Source: Bimastos eiseni (lineage: Eukaryota > Annelida > Clitellata > Crassiclitellata > Lumbricidae). Taken from it: a DNA stretch of 64,000 nucleotides. The position numbers and the translations under genes are program-made. Location of the stretch: the NCBI GenBank assembly GCA_959347315.1, contig OY365814.1, forward strand, positions 32,350,387 to 32,414,386. Direction: 5' to 3'. Positions 34,197 to 43,935 of this stretch are shown here, piece by piece (position 1 is the first letter of the stretch; each line of letters begins with the position of its first letter). The notes under the pieces are model-generated. The model saw nothing but the letters and a program-made list of their open reading frames with translations, was not told where the DNA came from and did no database searches.

Positions 34197-34349
34197 GTTG
34201 TCTGCGGTCATTATCTTTGAGGTTTAAGTCGACGCATGCTCCACCTGGCGACACTCTCATCCATCCTGGTGACATACTCGACTCCATCTACTTCATAGCT
34301 CGAGGGTCCATTGAGATTATTTACGACGATGTCGTCACCGCTATTTTGG
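34197..34349 (+). CDS. KCNH: ERG K+ channel, exon with first half of the CNBHD
   Basis: The acceptor CTAAATTGCAG (AG 34195-34196) joins in phase 1 to give [11 protein letters not shown]. It continues [15 protein letters not shown] and [20 protein letters not shown] before donor GTAACA at 34350 (phase 1). Human ERG has [20 protein letters not shown] and [20 protein letters not shown], so this is the beta-roll of the cyclic-nucleotide-binding homology domain. In ERG channels this domain does not bind cAMP and instead controls gating together with the N-terminal domain. A (CA)n microsatellite starts only 15 bp after the donor. Confidence 0.97.
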
Positions 34350-34359
34350 GTAACAATGA

Positions 34360-34440
34360 ACACACACACAAAACACACACACATACACACACAAACACAC
34401 ACACATACACACGAACAGGCACACGCACACAGAGGCACAC
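34360..34440. repeat. (CA)n microsatellite in ERG intron
   Basis: ACACACAAAACACACACACA and similar over about 80 bp. Confidence 0.9.
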
Positions 34441-34589
34441 TTATGACGTCGAACACATGTACACATACCTATTCGTTTATCTCAAACACCATCAGTTATA
34501 TGTGTGTTTAATATATGCAGATCCAATAATGTCGATAAGAGTTATTTCAACAGACAAAATAAAACAATAAATTATTGTTTTTGCAAATT

Positions 34590-34965
34590 CAAAAATGAAT
34601 GGATGATGATGATGATGACGACGACAACAACGACGACGACGATCGTGGTGGTGATGATAATTATAATTAGAAAGACAACTAGGCCTACTTCGTTCTTGAA
34701 TATACGTAATATTAATGACATCGCTTCAGTGATTAGGAATAGTTAATGTAAGATAGTAATTAGAATAACATTGACAGGTAATATTGATGTAGCGAATTAA
34801 TAAAAAACAGTGTGTCAATCAACAAATGAAAGAACGAACAAGTCATTCAACGAAGGCATGAACGAACGAAAGAACGAACGAACGATTGAATGAAAGAATG
34901 AACGAGCGAAAGAACGAACGAAGAGAATGAATGAATGAGTGAATTAACGTTTTAGCGAACGAGTG
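34590..34965. repeat. (GAT/GAC)n and (GAAC)n simple sequence
   Basis: GATGATGATGATGACGACGA at 34602-34640; GAACGAACGAAAGAACG-type repeats at 34830-34950. Confidence 0.85.
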
Positions 34966-35013
34966 ACCTCTAAATAGGCGCACATTGAATGCCGTATATT
35001 TCATCTTCAACAG

Positions 35014-35222
35014 GTAAAAATGATATCTTTGGTGAGGATATCAAGAAGTCCTATTTTGATGAGAGTCGTAAGTCGGGGAAGTCTCGTTACACGGTCAGAG
35101 CAATCTCCTACAGCGATATGCACCGTATCTCTATCGATGATTTCCAGGCCATCATGGAGTCATATCCGGAGTTCGTTGGAGAGTTCCTTCACAACTTCGG
35201 AGTCACCTTTAACCTTCGAGAG
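35014..35222 (+). CDS. KCNH: ERG K+ channel, exon with second half of the CNBHD
   Basis: The acceptor TCTTCAACAG (AG 35012-35013) in phase 1 gives [15 protein letters not shown]. Further on come RAISYSDMHRISIDDFQAIM and YPEFVGEFLHNFGVTFNLRE, then donor GTGAAC at 35223 in phase 0. This matches human ERG [32 protein letters not shown] and LEITFNLRD. The FNL motif that acts as intrinsic ligand in the CNBHD of ERG/EAG channels is conserved. Confidence 0.97.
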
Positions 35223-35334
35223 GTGAACTTATGACCTTTAAGGCTGATACTCTTTTCAACCCATTTTTTACCCAAACCCTCCTCATCTGCATTCTACTCA
35301 TTAGACCCTACTGATAACTGATTTCTTTAGCCGC

Positions 35335-35427
35335 AGTTCTTTGGGGCCTTCGTGTAGATATCTTGAAGGGGCGCTATATTAAGTTTAATTTGACTGGCTG
35401 GCTGACTGGCTGACTGACTGACTGACT

Positions 35428-35506
<79 letters not shown>

Positions 35507-36130
35507 TGACTGACTGACTGACTGACTGACTGACTGACTGACTGACTGACTGACTGACTGACTGACTGACTGACTGACTGACTGACTGACTGACTGACTG
35601 ACTGACTGACTAACTGACTGACTGACTGACTGACTTACTTGCCTACTTACTGACCCACTGACTCACTGACTCACTGACTCACTGACTGACTGACTTACTT
35701 ACTTACTTACTTACTTACTTACCTACTTACTGACCCACTGACTCACTCACTGACTCACTCACTGCCCACTGACTCACCGACTCACCGACTCACTAACTGA
35801 CTAACTGACTGACTGACTGACTGACTGACTTACTTACCTACTTACTGACCCACTGACTCACTCACTGACTCACTCACTGACTCACTCACTGACTGACTGA
35901 CTGACTTACTTACTTACCTACTTACTGACCCACTGACTCACTCACTGACTCACTCACTGCCCACTGACTCACTGACTCACTGACTCACTGACTCACTGAC
36001 TCACTGACTCACTGACTCACTGACTCACTGACTCACTGACTCACTGACTCACTGACTCACTGACTCACTGACTCACTGACTCACTGACTCACTGACTCAC
36101 TGACTCACTAACTGACTCATTGACTGACTC
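35335..36130 (+). repeat. L2-like tail followed by ~730 bp (TGAC)n / (TGACTCAC)n array
   Basis: CTTGAAGGGGCGCTATATTA (tail) leads straight into GGCTGGCTGACTGACTGAC. About 240 bp of TGAC tetramers passes into variants with CTTAC and then a long, nearly perfect TGACTCAC octamer run at 35960-36110. It ends 65-85 bp before the next exon acceptor. Confidence 0.95.
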
Positions 36131-36194
36131 ACCCACCGTATTTTACCATCCATTTGCCGTAGTAACCCACTTTATGTTGGATGATATTTGACAG

Positions 36195-36300
36195 GATGTT
36201 CATACGTCGCCTTTTCATGAAACGGATGAAGTGATGCGATTCTTGCAGCTGAGACGACGAAAGTCTTACCTCACAGACGACACCTGTGCATCACGTAAAG
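36195..36300 (+). CDS. KCNH: ERG K+ channel, exon after the CNBHD (basic segment)
   Basis: Acceptor ATATTTGACAG (AG 36193-36194), donor GTAAAC at 36301; phase 0 in and phase 1 out. The 35 codons read DVHTSPFHETDEVMRFLQLR and RRKSYLTDDTCASRK. The basic RRRKS cluster occupies the position of RQRKRKLSFRRR after the CNBHD of human ERG, where phosphorylation and ER-retention signals lie. The sequence is not otherwise conserved, so support comes from the phases and location. Confidence 0.82.
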
Positions 36301-36676
36301 GTAAACTCATTATCCAACTATGACGCTCAGCAACGCCTCGTTCAAAACGGCGCCTGTTGCCTTCTGAAATAGCTGCGCTAGATAAATTAGAAGTAAATAC
36401 ATGTATGATGTTCAACACGGTGTACGATTCGAGGGTCGATGATATTATGGTTCTTTATACAATATTTATCTATATTCCGAGGACAACTCTTTTGTAATCG
36501 CTTATAATTGTGATTGTTCTGTCATTCTTAGATTGTTAGATATATATATAGATCGGTGTGTTTGTCTAAATGTGGGTGTCTGTGTGTTTCTGTGTAAGTG
36601 TGTATTTTATATATGTGTGTCTATTTTACTGTCTTATTATATATATTTATAAGCGTCTGTGTATGTTCCGTTGAAG

Positions 36677-36898
36677 CGACGTTGGCGCAGGCGAGTCATG
36701 CGTCGTCATCGTTACGTCATCAGTCTTCGTCCGTCCACGATCGTACGAATAGTTCGTTCGAGATATCAGGCGATGACGAGCAGTCGTCGTCCATCGTAGA
36801 ACTCTCGCCAGAGGGAGCCACGATCAACGTCTCTTCCTCTGAAAACGGTTACTTCCGCCAGTTGAAGGTCCGCCGCCCAGCGAGAACGAAGGCCACAG
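36677..36898 (+). CDS. KCNH: ERG K+ channel, acidic C-terminal tail exon
   Basis: The acceptor TTCCGTTGAAG (AG 36675-36676) completes the phase-1 codon and the exon leaves in phase 1 at CACAG|GTTCGG (36899). It encodes a Ser-rich, acidic, presumably disordered tail (SSSVHDRTNSSFEISGDDEQ, then SSSIVELSPEGATINVSSSE and YFRQLKVRRPART). If the donor is skipped, a stop (TAA, 36922-36924) ends the protein after GSESDNIC, giving a possible short isoform. Ser-rich acidic tails occur in ERG C-termini but do not align in detail. Confidence 0.8.
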
Positions 36899-36959
36899 GT
36901 TCGGAGTCGGATAATATTTGCTAAATGCACAGTGTTGTTTGTTTTACAGTAACTAATGG

Positions 36960-38625
36960 TCAAGTTTATTCGTTGTGGCGCTCACTTTGGACACCTTTAA
37001 AACTGTGCCAACGATGCCATATATAGATAGGCACAGCGGTCGAAAATTTAGTCGACGGAAGTACAAAAACTTAGGAAGTGTCAGTCCCAAGCCCCGATAA
37101 AGGAGGAGGGCGACACCAATGATCTTTGTTATTACACAGTGTCGTTTAACGGCAACTAACTTAATTCTTTCGACACATCGCCCAGTTGCAGACATAAATC
37201 AGCGCTCACTTTAGACACCTTTGAAACATTGTAACACGATGTTATATATACATGGGCAAAACGACGTCTAACAAATGTCTAAGCCATTTTCCACATTTCG
37301 AAATCTCACAGCACCAGCCTCAAGCTAGAGAAAGAAGAAGGGATGTTCTAATGACGTTTGTAGCTCACTTTAGACACCTATAACACGCTATCACAAGATG
37401 CTATATGGGCAATATAGCACTGACGACGACCGAAAATTTTTACAATGCCTGCACTCTGACAGTGCCAGTCCCAAGCTTGGAGAAAGGAGGAGGTCGACCC
37501 TAGTGACCCTTGTCATAGCACAGTGCCGTTAAACTAGAACTAATCAACCGGCCGACCGGTGGACCCGCTCCAGTGCCCAATCCTGCCTCGTAAAATGCCG
37601 CATATATGGTGGAACAGTACTCCAGACAACTAGTGACGAAAGCATGAATAAGAGTGGCTGCAGCATAGTGGAGAGCGAGCGGGAGATCATTCGTGATAGT
37701 CGTGACTGATAGAAGCAATTGCGACTTACTGAGTTGACATTCTTGGTGATCAGTCAGTGCCGGTCTCAAGGCTGGATAACGGAGGAGGGCGATGCTAAAG
37801 ATATGTGTTTTTACACAGCGTCATTAAACAGCAACTAACCAACCTATATTTGACAGTAGAGCAGTTATGGAAAACTGTGCATTCTCTGTGGTAGACCCTG
37901 GGGTTTGGAATGGCCTTTCTCTGGAGCTACATTTGTTCCATAAGTAGCAGAACACTACATTTCTATGGTCATATAAAAACTTACTCATTTGTTCGGGTTA
38001 GAGTTTGGAGCACTTAAAATATTGTACCTTGAAAGAGCGCTATAGAAAATTTTCGACTGAAAAATTAACATAGATGGTTTAGAGCGCCCACTCTAAACAC
38101 CTTTAAAACATGCCAATCATGCCCTAGATAGCTCCTCCAATGATTGCACTCTGCTAGTGCCAGTCCCAAGCCTAGATAAAGGAGGAGGGCGGCGCTAATG
38201 GTTTTTGTTGTCACACAGTGTAGTTAAACTGCAACCACCAAACAACCAAACACCTTTAAAACGATTTTATGCTATGATATATAAGCATGAAACTCTGCAC
38301 GCACGTACGTAATTTTGTACTTCATAAATGTATATAGTTAAACCGCGCAACTGTTTGCACTCTAACAGTGGCAGTACCAAGTCGGGATAAATGAGGAGGA
38401 CGACGATAACAATCTATGATATCACAGTGTTATTAAACTTCAACTATAACAACTTAAACACCTATAAAGCGATTTTAGTCCATGATATATAGGCCATGCA
38501 GACGTACATATAAATGGAATCTCTCATAGTAATTGATATTTATTCTGCTGCCTTTTTCAAATTAACAGTGCTAGGCCCCAAGAGCACTTAAAGAAGAAGG
38601 GCAACGACAGCTTAAATTTCGTTCA
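36960..38625 (+). repeat. Tandem array of family A repeats in the last ERG intron
   Basis: At least seven head-to-tail units occur. Each has a CTCACTTTAGACACCTTT-like segment, a GATATATAGGCAT-like segment, then GTGCCAGTCCCAAGC, GGATAAAGGAGGAGGGCGAC and CACAGTGTCGTTAAACTGCA. Cores are near 37080, 37310, 37452, 37757, 38160, 38365 and 38567. Within it, 37540-37770 is a LINE fragment. Confidence 0.85.
37540..37770 (-). mobile_element. L2-like LINE reverse transcriptase fragment
   Basis: The - strand reads LPLALHYAAATLIHAFVTSC and LEYCSTIYAAF, corresponding to the AATLVHAFVTSRLDYCNxLL segment of L2/Rex-type RTs. It is interposed between family A units. Confidence 0.75.
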
Positions 38626-38638
38626 TTTATCGTTTCAG

Positions 38639-39009
38639 TCCACCCAATACTCGAAACTGACCACGGTCAGTCGCCTGACCGGAACTGGTTGACCTCACGG
38701 CAGAAGCGTCCTAGTTTCCGGCCGCCGACTCTGGCGTCGAAGCACGCATGCGCAGACGGAAGTGGAGCATCGGTGGACGAGGAGTCGACTGCTGGGGGGC
38801 AGACCCACGGAGGGACATTGTCGCCTATCGCATCTCGGACCAGTTCAACGACCTACGCACCGAAGTCCAGTCCCAGCACGGGTGTCCTCTCTACAACTCA
38901 CTCCTATCTGGACTCTGAGAATCCACGAATATACGAACGAGGAGGAGGAATGTGCTCCATCAAGTACCTCTCAGATATCGACGATCGGCTACGAACCATC
39001 AACGCGTAA
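38639..39009 (+). CDS. KCNH: ERG K+ channel, terminal coding exon
   Basis: The acceptor TTATCGTTTCAG (AG 38637-38638) takes the phase-1 base of the previous exon, giving VHPILETDHGQSPDRNW and onward. The exon is open for 122 codons to TAA at 39007-39009. The tail is Ser/Thr/Pro-rich and ends SIKYLSDIDDRLRTINA, which has the spacing of a coiled coil (I-x3-L-x2-I) and could be the start of the ERG C-terminal tetramerisation coil. A potential donor GTAAGG overlaps the stop (39006), so a longer isoform is possible. Assignment to the gene rests on phase agreement, strand and position. A partial duplicate is at 42395-42522. Confidence 0.75.
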
Positions 39010-39239
39010 GGACGATGTACTTAGCGGACTTTTAATTTTGATTTCCCCTACCATTTAAAACATGCCTTGCGTGAACATCGCGTGGTTTAATGCGCACAAG
39101 ACGTAATGCGGACTCGCGAGTAAACTGACAATTATTAGTAAATGGTAGCATGCTGTGTATTAAGTTAAGTTAATTGGCCGTATTCACTGACCTTGTGCTC
39201 GTGAGTCACGTGACTCTCAACTGTTGATTTTTTTAAATT

Positions 39240-39245
39240 AATAAA
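39240..39245 (+). promoter_or_regulatory. Possible polyadenylation signal of the ERG gene
   Basis: AATAAA 231 bp after the stop codon at 39009. No further support. Confidence 0.35.
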
Positions 39246-39254
39246 CCGACATTA

Positions 39255-39575
39255 TACAGGAGTAACGGGAAGGTTAGGTTATACTTAGGGTTAGGCTGTG
39301 TTAAAGTAAACCTATTGGGTTCTATGAAGTATAGGCAACCGATAGCCAAGGCTCAAGGTAAGGGTTAGGGTTAAAATAGGGGCTATGGGTTAAGGTTGCA
39401 GTAAGGTAAAGGTAAAGGTTAGAGTCGATAAAATAATTACTATAAAGGTTGTGCTAGGAGTAATTAAGGTTACGCTTCTCGTTCAAGTAGAGCGAGCGTG
39501 TAAGGGCCCTTATTAAGGTTTTGGTTAGGATTAAAATGATGGTTACGGTTTAGGGTTAAGCTTAGGATTAGAGCA
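39255..39575 (+). repeat. Degenerate telomere-like (TTAGGG) sequence
   Basis: AGGTTAGG, CTTAGGGTTAGG, AAGGGTTAGGGTTAAA, GGGTTAAGG, GGTTTAGGGTTAAGC and similar motifs recur on the + strand over 320 bp. It looks like an old interstitial telomeric repeat or GGTTAG-type satellite. Confidence 0.6.
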
Positions 39576-40320
39576 CATTAACAAAACGGAAAATAAATCA
39601 AGATGGCGATCTCGTTTTCCTTTTTGCAACAGACGAATGGGAAACTTCGAGGAAGACCTTTGTACGACGGTCGACGCCATCTTGGAAGTACTTGGCTACG
39701 AGCCAAAAATCGCTCGCGGTCAGATTCTACTCCCGGCGACGAATTAGCCGGAAGCGTCCAACTCACGTGATCCGTCCTAAATGACGCCAGCTCACGGCGA
39801 TCCGATGCGCACGTCATCAAAACCGGAAGTTCGATAACCGGAAGTTCGTCATGTTTCAGTCACGTGACCATGTGTCCACCACGCAATGGTCAGCTATAGG
39901 CTATCCGTTGGACATGCATGGTCAGGCTCTCGCCTTGTGGTTCAACAAGCCTCGATCCTCCGAGATCGCTTGTCTCACAGTTTGTGCGTTGGATTCATTT
40001 GCAGAGTGTGTGAATTTGTCCCCATTGTCCTCAGACGGTTACTGTGTTGGAACCGGGGTCTGTTCTCAGCGCCATCGACAGATACTTCTCATAGGACGAT
40101 TGCGCTAGAGAAGTTAAGACCGATGTTTGATATGATGCAAGAAAACTATTTGGAGTGATGGACGCTGACACATACAGATAGGCAGAGACACGTAAAGGTA
40201 CTTACACAGATACTTAGAGATGCGCTATATTAATCGTCCTCGTGGATAAGATGTAAGAGGAAGAAACCAAACAAGACATTCCGAATGATAAGAAACGAAA
40301 CTGAGACAAGATCTAGAGTT
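39576..40320. other. Unassigned
   Basis: CCGGAAGTTCGATAACCGGAAGTTCG is a short direct repeat of an ETS-like CCGGAAGT site at 39824-39848. Open frames at 39851-40158 show no domain. A degenerate L2-like tail (GAGATGCGCTATATTAATCG) is at 40218. Confidence 0.4.
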
Positions 40321-40336
40321 ACAGACACACGGATTG

Positions 40337-40337
<1 letters not shown>

Positions 40338-40382
<45 letters not shown>
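40338..40382. repeat. (TA)n microsatellite
   Basis: About 42 bp of TA. Confidence 0.95.
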
Positions 40383-40483
40383 GAAGATGCATGTAGATGT
40401 TTTGAAGAAATAGAAAGAAATGATAAAGAGGTAAAGTATCAATATACAAGCCTACAGACCGATGGAAATGTGTGGACAGTGCT

Positions 40484-41672
40484 AAAAAAGAACGAAGTAG
40501 ACAAGAATACAGGCACAAGAACACAGACAGACACACATACCCGCAGACCAGCACACAGACAGACAGAGACACACAGACAGACAAAACTGGGGATTAGAGA
40601 AACATCATTTGACACGGAGACTCGTTATACACGATGCTTGATATCGATCATCAGACTTAGGTCTACGCACCTTTCTAGACTCCGAACAATTTACGAAGCC
40701 TCTCCCAGTTATGTTATCTGCCAGATCTTGTACCTTACAATCGTAATTGTAATCTTCAAACTTCTAAAAAGCTCCTCGAAAGACAAGCGCAGGGCATCAG
40801 CCTATTCGCTGTTAACAACTCCATTCTTGTATAGGGACTGGAGTTATAACTTGGGGAATTACTTCCTGCCTTGCAATAATTAAAACAAGAGACGAATTTG
40901 TAACTTATTAAAAGGCAATTATTTCTACGCCGCCGTACGGTCTCCCTCCACCATGATCCTGGTTTCGGATTGGCACCATTCGCCTGCTACAATCACATGT
41001 AAAGGTAATGTAAATCTCATAAATTTCCAAGCCTCTAAAAACACTAAGTCTAAAACACTAAGGTTTTTTGACTAAATGAATGCGATGAATTTCTCGGCAA
41101 GAGGCGTGGCTCTCGTGGGAGCCCATTCCAGATGGTCGGGTCAACCACTGAAAATACCCAATTTTGCATCGTTGCGGTACGAGTGAAAGTAACGATCAGT
41201 TCCCCATTGGCAGCAGAACGAAGTTGGCGTCGGTCACTAGTGGCCTCAACAGGTCGACACAACTCCTTGAGGTAAACTCGTGCAGCGCCGTCATTCACGT
41301 CAAGACAAACGAGGGCAGAGACCCTGAATGCAATGCGTTGCGGAAAAGGTAATCAGCGCAGGACATCACGCATACACACGATCCGTCCTCTGGATGTTTC
41401 CTATGAAAGCAACACGCTTTCCAACTTCCCAATCCCGCTCCAAGGAATGCCAAAATTATGGAGGAGCAGTAGACCAGGCGGAGAGTTACAAATATCGATG
41501 ATCGATATCAAGCATCGTGTATAACGAGTCTCCGTGTCAAATGATGTTTCTCTAATCCCCAGTTTTGTCTGTCTGTGTGTCTGTCTGTCTGTCTGTGTGC
41601 TGGTCTGCGGGTATGTGTGTCTGTCTGTGTTCTTGTGCCTGTATTCTTGTCTACTTCGTTCTTTCTTGCACT
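40484..41672. repeat. Long inverted repeat with ~170-bp arms
   Basis: The left arm about 40488-40655 (from AAGAACGAAGTAGACAAGAA to CTTGATATCGATCATC) and the right arm about 41497-41669 (from GATGATCGATATCAAG to CTTGTCTACTTCGTTCTT) are reverse complements with essentially one short indel in the CAGA run. The spacer is about 840 bp. Confidence 0.92.
41045..41345 (-). mobile_element. L2-like LINE C-terminal fragment
   Basis: The - strand reads VYLKELCRPVEATSDRRQLR and SAANGELIV, then VFSVVDPTIWNGLPREP. This is a good match to YLxELCxPVxxxxxRRxLRSAxxGxLxVPRTR...FSVxGPxxWNSLP of L2-like polymerases. Confidence 0.85.
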
Positions 41673-41689
41673 AAGGTGCACTTTCTTGC

Positions 41690-41835
41690 AGTGGCTGCTG
41701 CACTATTAGTGAGAGAGCGAGAGACCACATGTACATGTAGTTGACGCAGCTGGTAGAAGCAGCTGCGAGAGACGGCATTTACGTGCTTCGTGATGGTGAG
41801 CTCTATCCCCAGGCAGTTAAAACATAAGCCTACAT
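41690..41835 (-). mobile_element. L2-like LINE reverse transcriptase fragment
   Basis: The - strand reads CLGIELTITKHVNAVSRSCF and YQLRQLHVHVVSRSLTNSAA, matching the LGVxLDxxLTMxxHVxxVxRxCFYQLRQLR segment. It is in the same order and strand as the C-terminal piece at 41045, so both may derive from one insertion, with the right arm of the inverted repeat in between. Confidence 0.8.
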
Positions 41836-41889
41836 GAAAAGAAAGTTGCTTCAATCTATAATTGATAATCTACAGCATAGCGTTTTTCA

Positions 41890-42525
41890 ATATCGTGTCA
41901 GTTCCAGCAGGGGTGACCAGTGCCAGTTCGAAGCCTGGATAAAGAAGTATGGTGACGCTTAAAATCATTGCTATTACACGGTATCATTAAGCTGCAACGA
42001 GCCAACTTAAACACCTTAAAAACTATTTCAGTCCATGATATATAACCATGAGACCATGCAGATATATGTACATGACACGCTAAAGTACGCGTAGTTCAAC
42101 TACAGAATTGTTTGCAATCTTACATTGCCAGTCCCAAACCCGGACAAAGGATGAAGGCGACACTAATATTCTTTGCTCTCACATATAGTATCATTAAACT
42201 GCAATTAACCAACTTACACACCTTTGAACTTTGAAACGATTTCAGTCCATGATATATAGGCATAAGACCATGCCGGGCTAGTAACTGCAATTGAGCAGAG
42301 AAATAAATTCTGCTACTGCCCTCTTTAAATTAACAGTGCCAGGCCCCAAGCACACATAAAGAAGGAGGGCAATGACGCCATTTTATCGTTTCAGTCCACC
42401 CAACTCTCGAAATTGACCACGGTCAATCACTAGACCGGAACTGGCTGACCTCACGGCAGAAGCGCTGCAGCTTCCGGCCGCCGACTCTAACGACGACGCA
42501 CGCATTTGCAGACGGTAGCTGAGCT
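41890..42525 (+). repeat. Segmental duplicate of the 3' end of the ERG locus
   Basis: Three family A units and the bases up to the exon (CTTTAAATTAACAGTGCCAG, ATTTTATCGTTTCAGTCCAC) parallel 38130-38770 in order and orientation, about 3.8 kb downstream of the original. Confidence 0.85.
42395..42522 (+). pseudogene. Duplicated partial copy of the ERG terminal exon
   Basis: The same TATCGTTTCAG acceptor is followed by a frame parallel to that at 38639: HPTLEIDHGQSLDRNWLTSR and QKRCSFRPPTLTT, then a stop at 42520-42522 (TGA). Most differences from the original are substitutions and the reading frame is kept throughout. It could be a dying duplicate or a short alternative last exon, since acceptor and phase are still usable. 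Confidence 0.8.
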
Positions 42526-42539
42526 AAAATTAAAAACAA

Positions 42540-43380
42540 AGTAGTAAACATTAGTATGATTAGTAATATAGCCACTCTCAATAATTATCCCCATATTGTT
42601 ATATAATAAAACAATATGCTAATTTTTACTGGTTTGTTAATTATATGGCTACTTTTATTTATCGCCTGTCACTCATGTCAGCTTTATTGTCAGATTGGTT
42701 TCATTCTAAATAAACGAATATTATTATCACCTATTATTGACATCAACAATTACGCAAGTGGGTGATGTCATAACTTTGGCAGTAGACCCTACTGTTCTGT
42801 CGTTTCTCTTAAAGTAAGTAAGTTTTCAACAATTTTGACGAACAGACGGAAGAAATATTATTCTATGATGAATTGTAGAATTAATAAAGTTAATGGAACA
42901 CACTTAGAAGTTGCCAGTAATTATTATAGCAATAATATATAGAAAATTTCCTTCCCACTCTATAATCTCGACGAGATATCTCCCCCCGCTCTATTTTTGG
43001 AGTGAACATTTGCTTCAAGGCTTACGCTACAAAACGCAGACGCTCCTGCGTTCCAGTAACTTCCCATGCTAATTGGCCTGACCACCAATGGTCAGCATGA
43101 CCGAAATTCATCATCATATATTATATTGTGCGTGAATTTGGGATCAATCCGCGTGAATCCGGGAGATGGGACACGCTATCAACGCCTATATCGTGTTCAG
43201 GCGAATACGGACCATCAATATTATTTCCTTCTTTGATATCGATCATACTTAAACCTTTGTTCACCTGTAATCTGTTAACGGATTTTGAATATCAGCAACC
43301 ATTGTGCATGATGATGTGGCTGCTTTTTAAAGATGATTGGAAGCGTTATAATTTTTTATAGAAATCGAGCATGTGCGGTA
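42540..43380. other. AT-rich intergenic sequence, nothing recognised
   Basis: No exon, RNA gene or repeat was identified between the duplicated exon and the next putative promoter. Confidence 0.5.
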
Positions 43381-43408
43381 GCCTTAACACCGAAAGTACT
43401 TGTGCTTG

Positions 43409-43420
43409 TGCGCATGCGCA
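43409..43420. promoter_or_regulatory. Palindromic NRF1-type site, candidate ZDHHC promoter
   Basis: TGCGCATGCGCA is the consensus NRF1 palindrome, followed within about 25 bases by GTGGCCATGG. It lies about 750 bp upstream of the first coding exon of the DHHC gene in a short GC-rich island, as expected for a broadly expressed gene with a non-coding first exon. Confidence 0.5.
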
Positions 43421-43864
43421 CTCGGCTTCTCGAAGTGGCCATGGTCGGCTAGCAACGTCGCGACTAAAATGCCATTGAACTTTGGAGGAATTTAAGAGGA
43501 TAACTCTATCAACTACACGCTATCTCGTTCGTTTCAACTCATCTTAATCAGGTTTCTAGTTTCCATTTGTAATTATTTGCAGAGAGGCAGATAAACGGCG
43601 TATGCGGACAAATGATGGATTGTTTTTGAGTGGCGCATTGACAATTTCTACGTTATTTATTTGGCCTATTACTATTTATTCACTAGTTTTAATTATTGTA
43701 AGATAAAGCAACATTATTAGCGAGACTGTGTTAATCCATTCGTTTGTTGATCTAGCGTCTCTTTACATTAAAATGTATGTGCATAAGCTTGGACATTGCA
43801 TAGGAGAATAGCCTGGATGTGTATATATAGTGTTCCTAGCCAGTAGAAAATACTTTAGCCTAGA

Positions 43865-43935
43865 GGCAGTTGTGTAATGGATGACACGCTGGAGCACAGA
43901 GCTGAGGAGCGGAGTTTGATACTCGTATTCCCATA
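43865..43935 (+). mobile_element. tRNA-derived SINE head
   Basis: GTTGTGTAATGGATGACACG and CTGGAGCACAGAGCTGAGGA, then GAGTTTGATACTCG. The A-box-like and B-box-like (GTTTGATACTC) parts have tRNA spacing. Confidence 0.5.

Noticed and set aside
39851..40158. Two overlapping 85-90 codon frames downstream of ERG
   Set aside because: No similarity that I recognise and no splice signals; kept as unassigned sequence.
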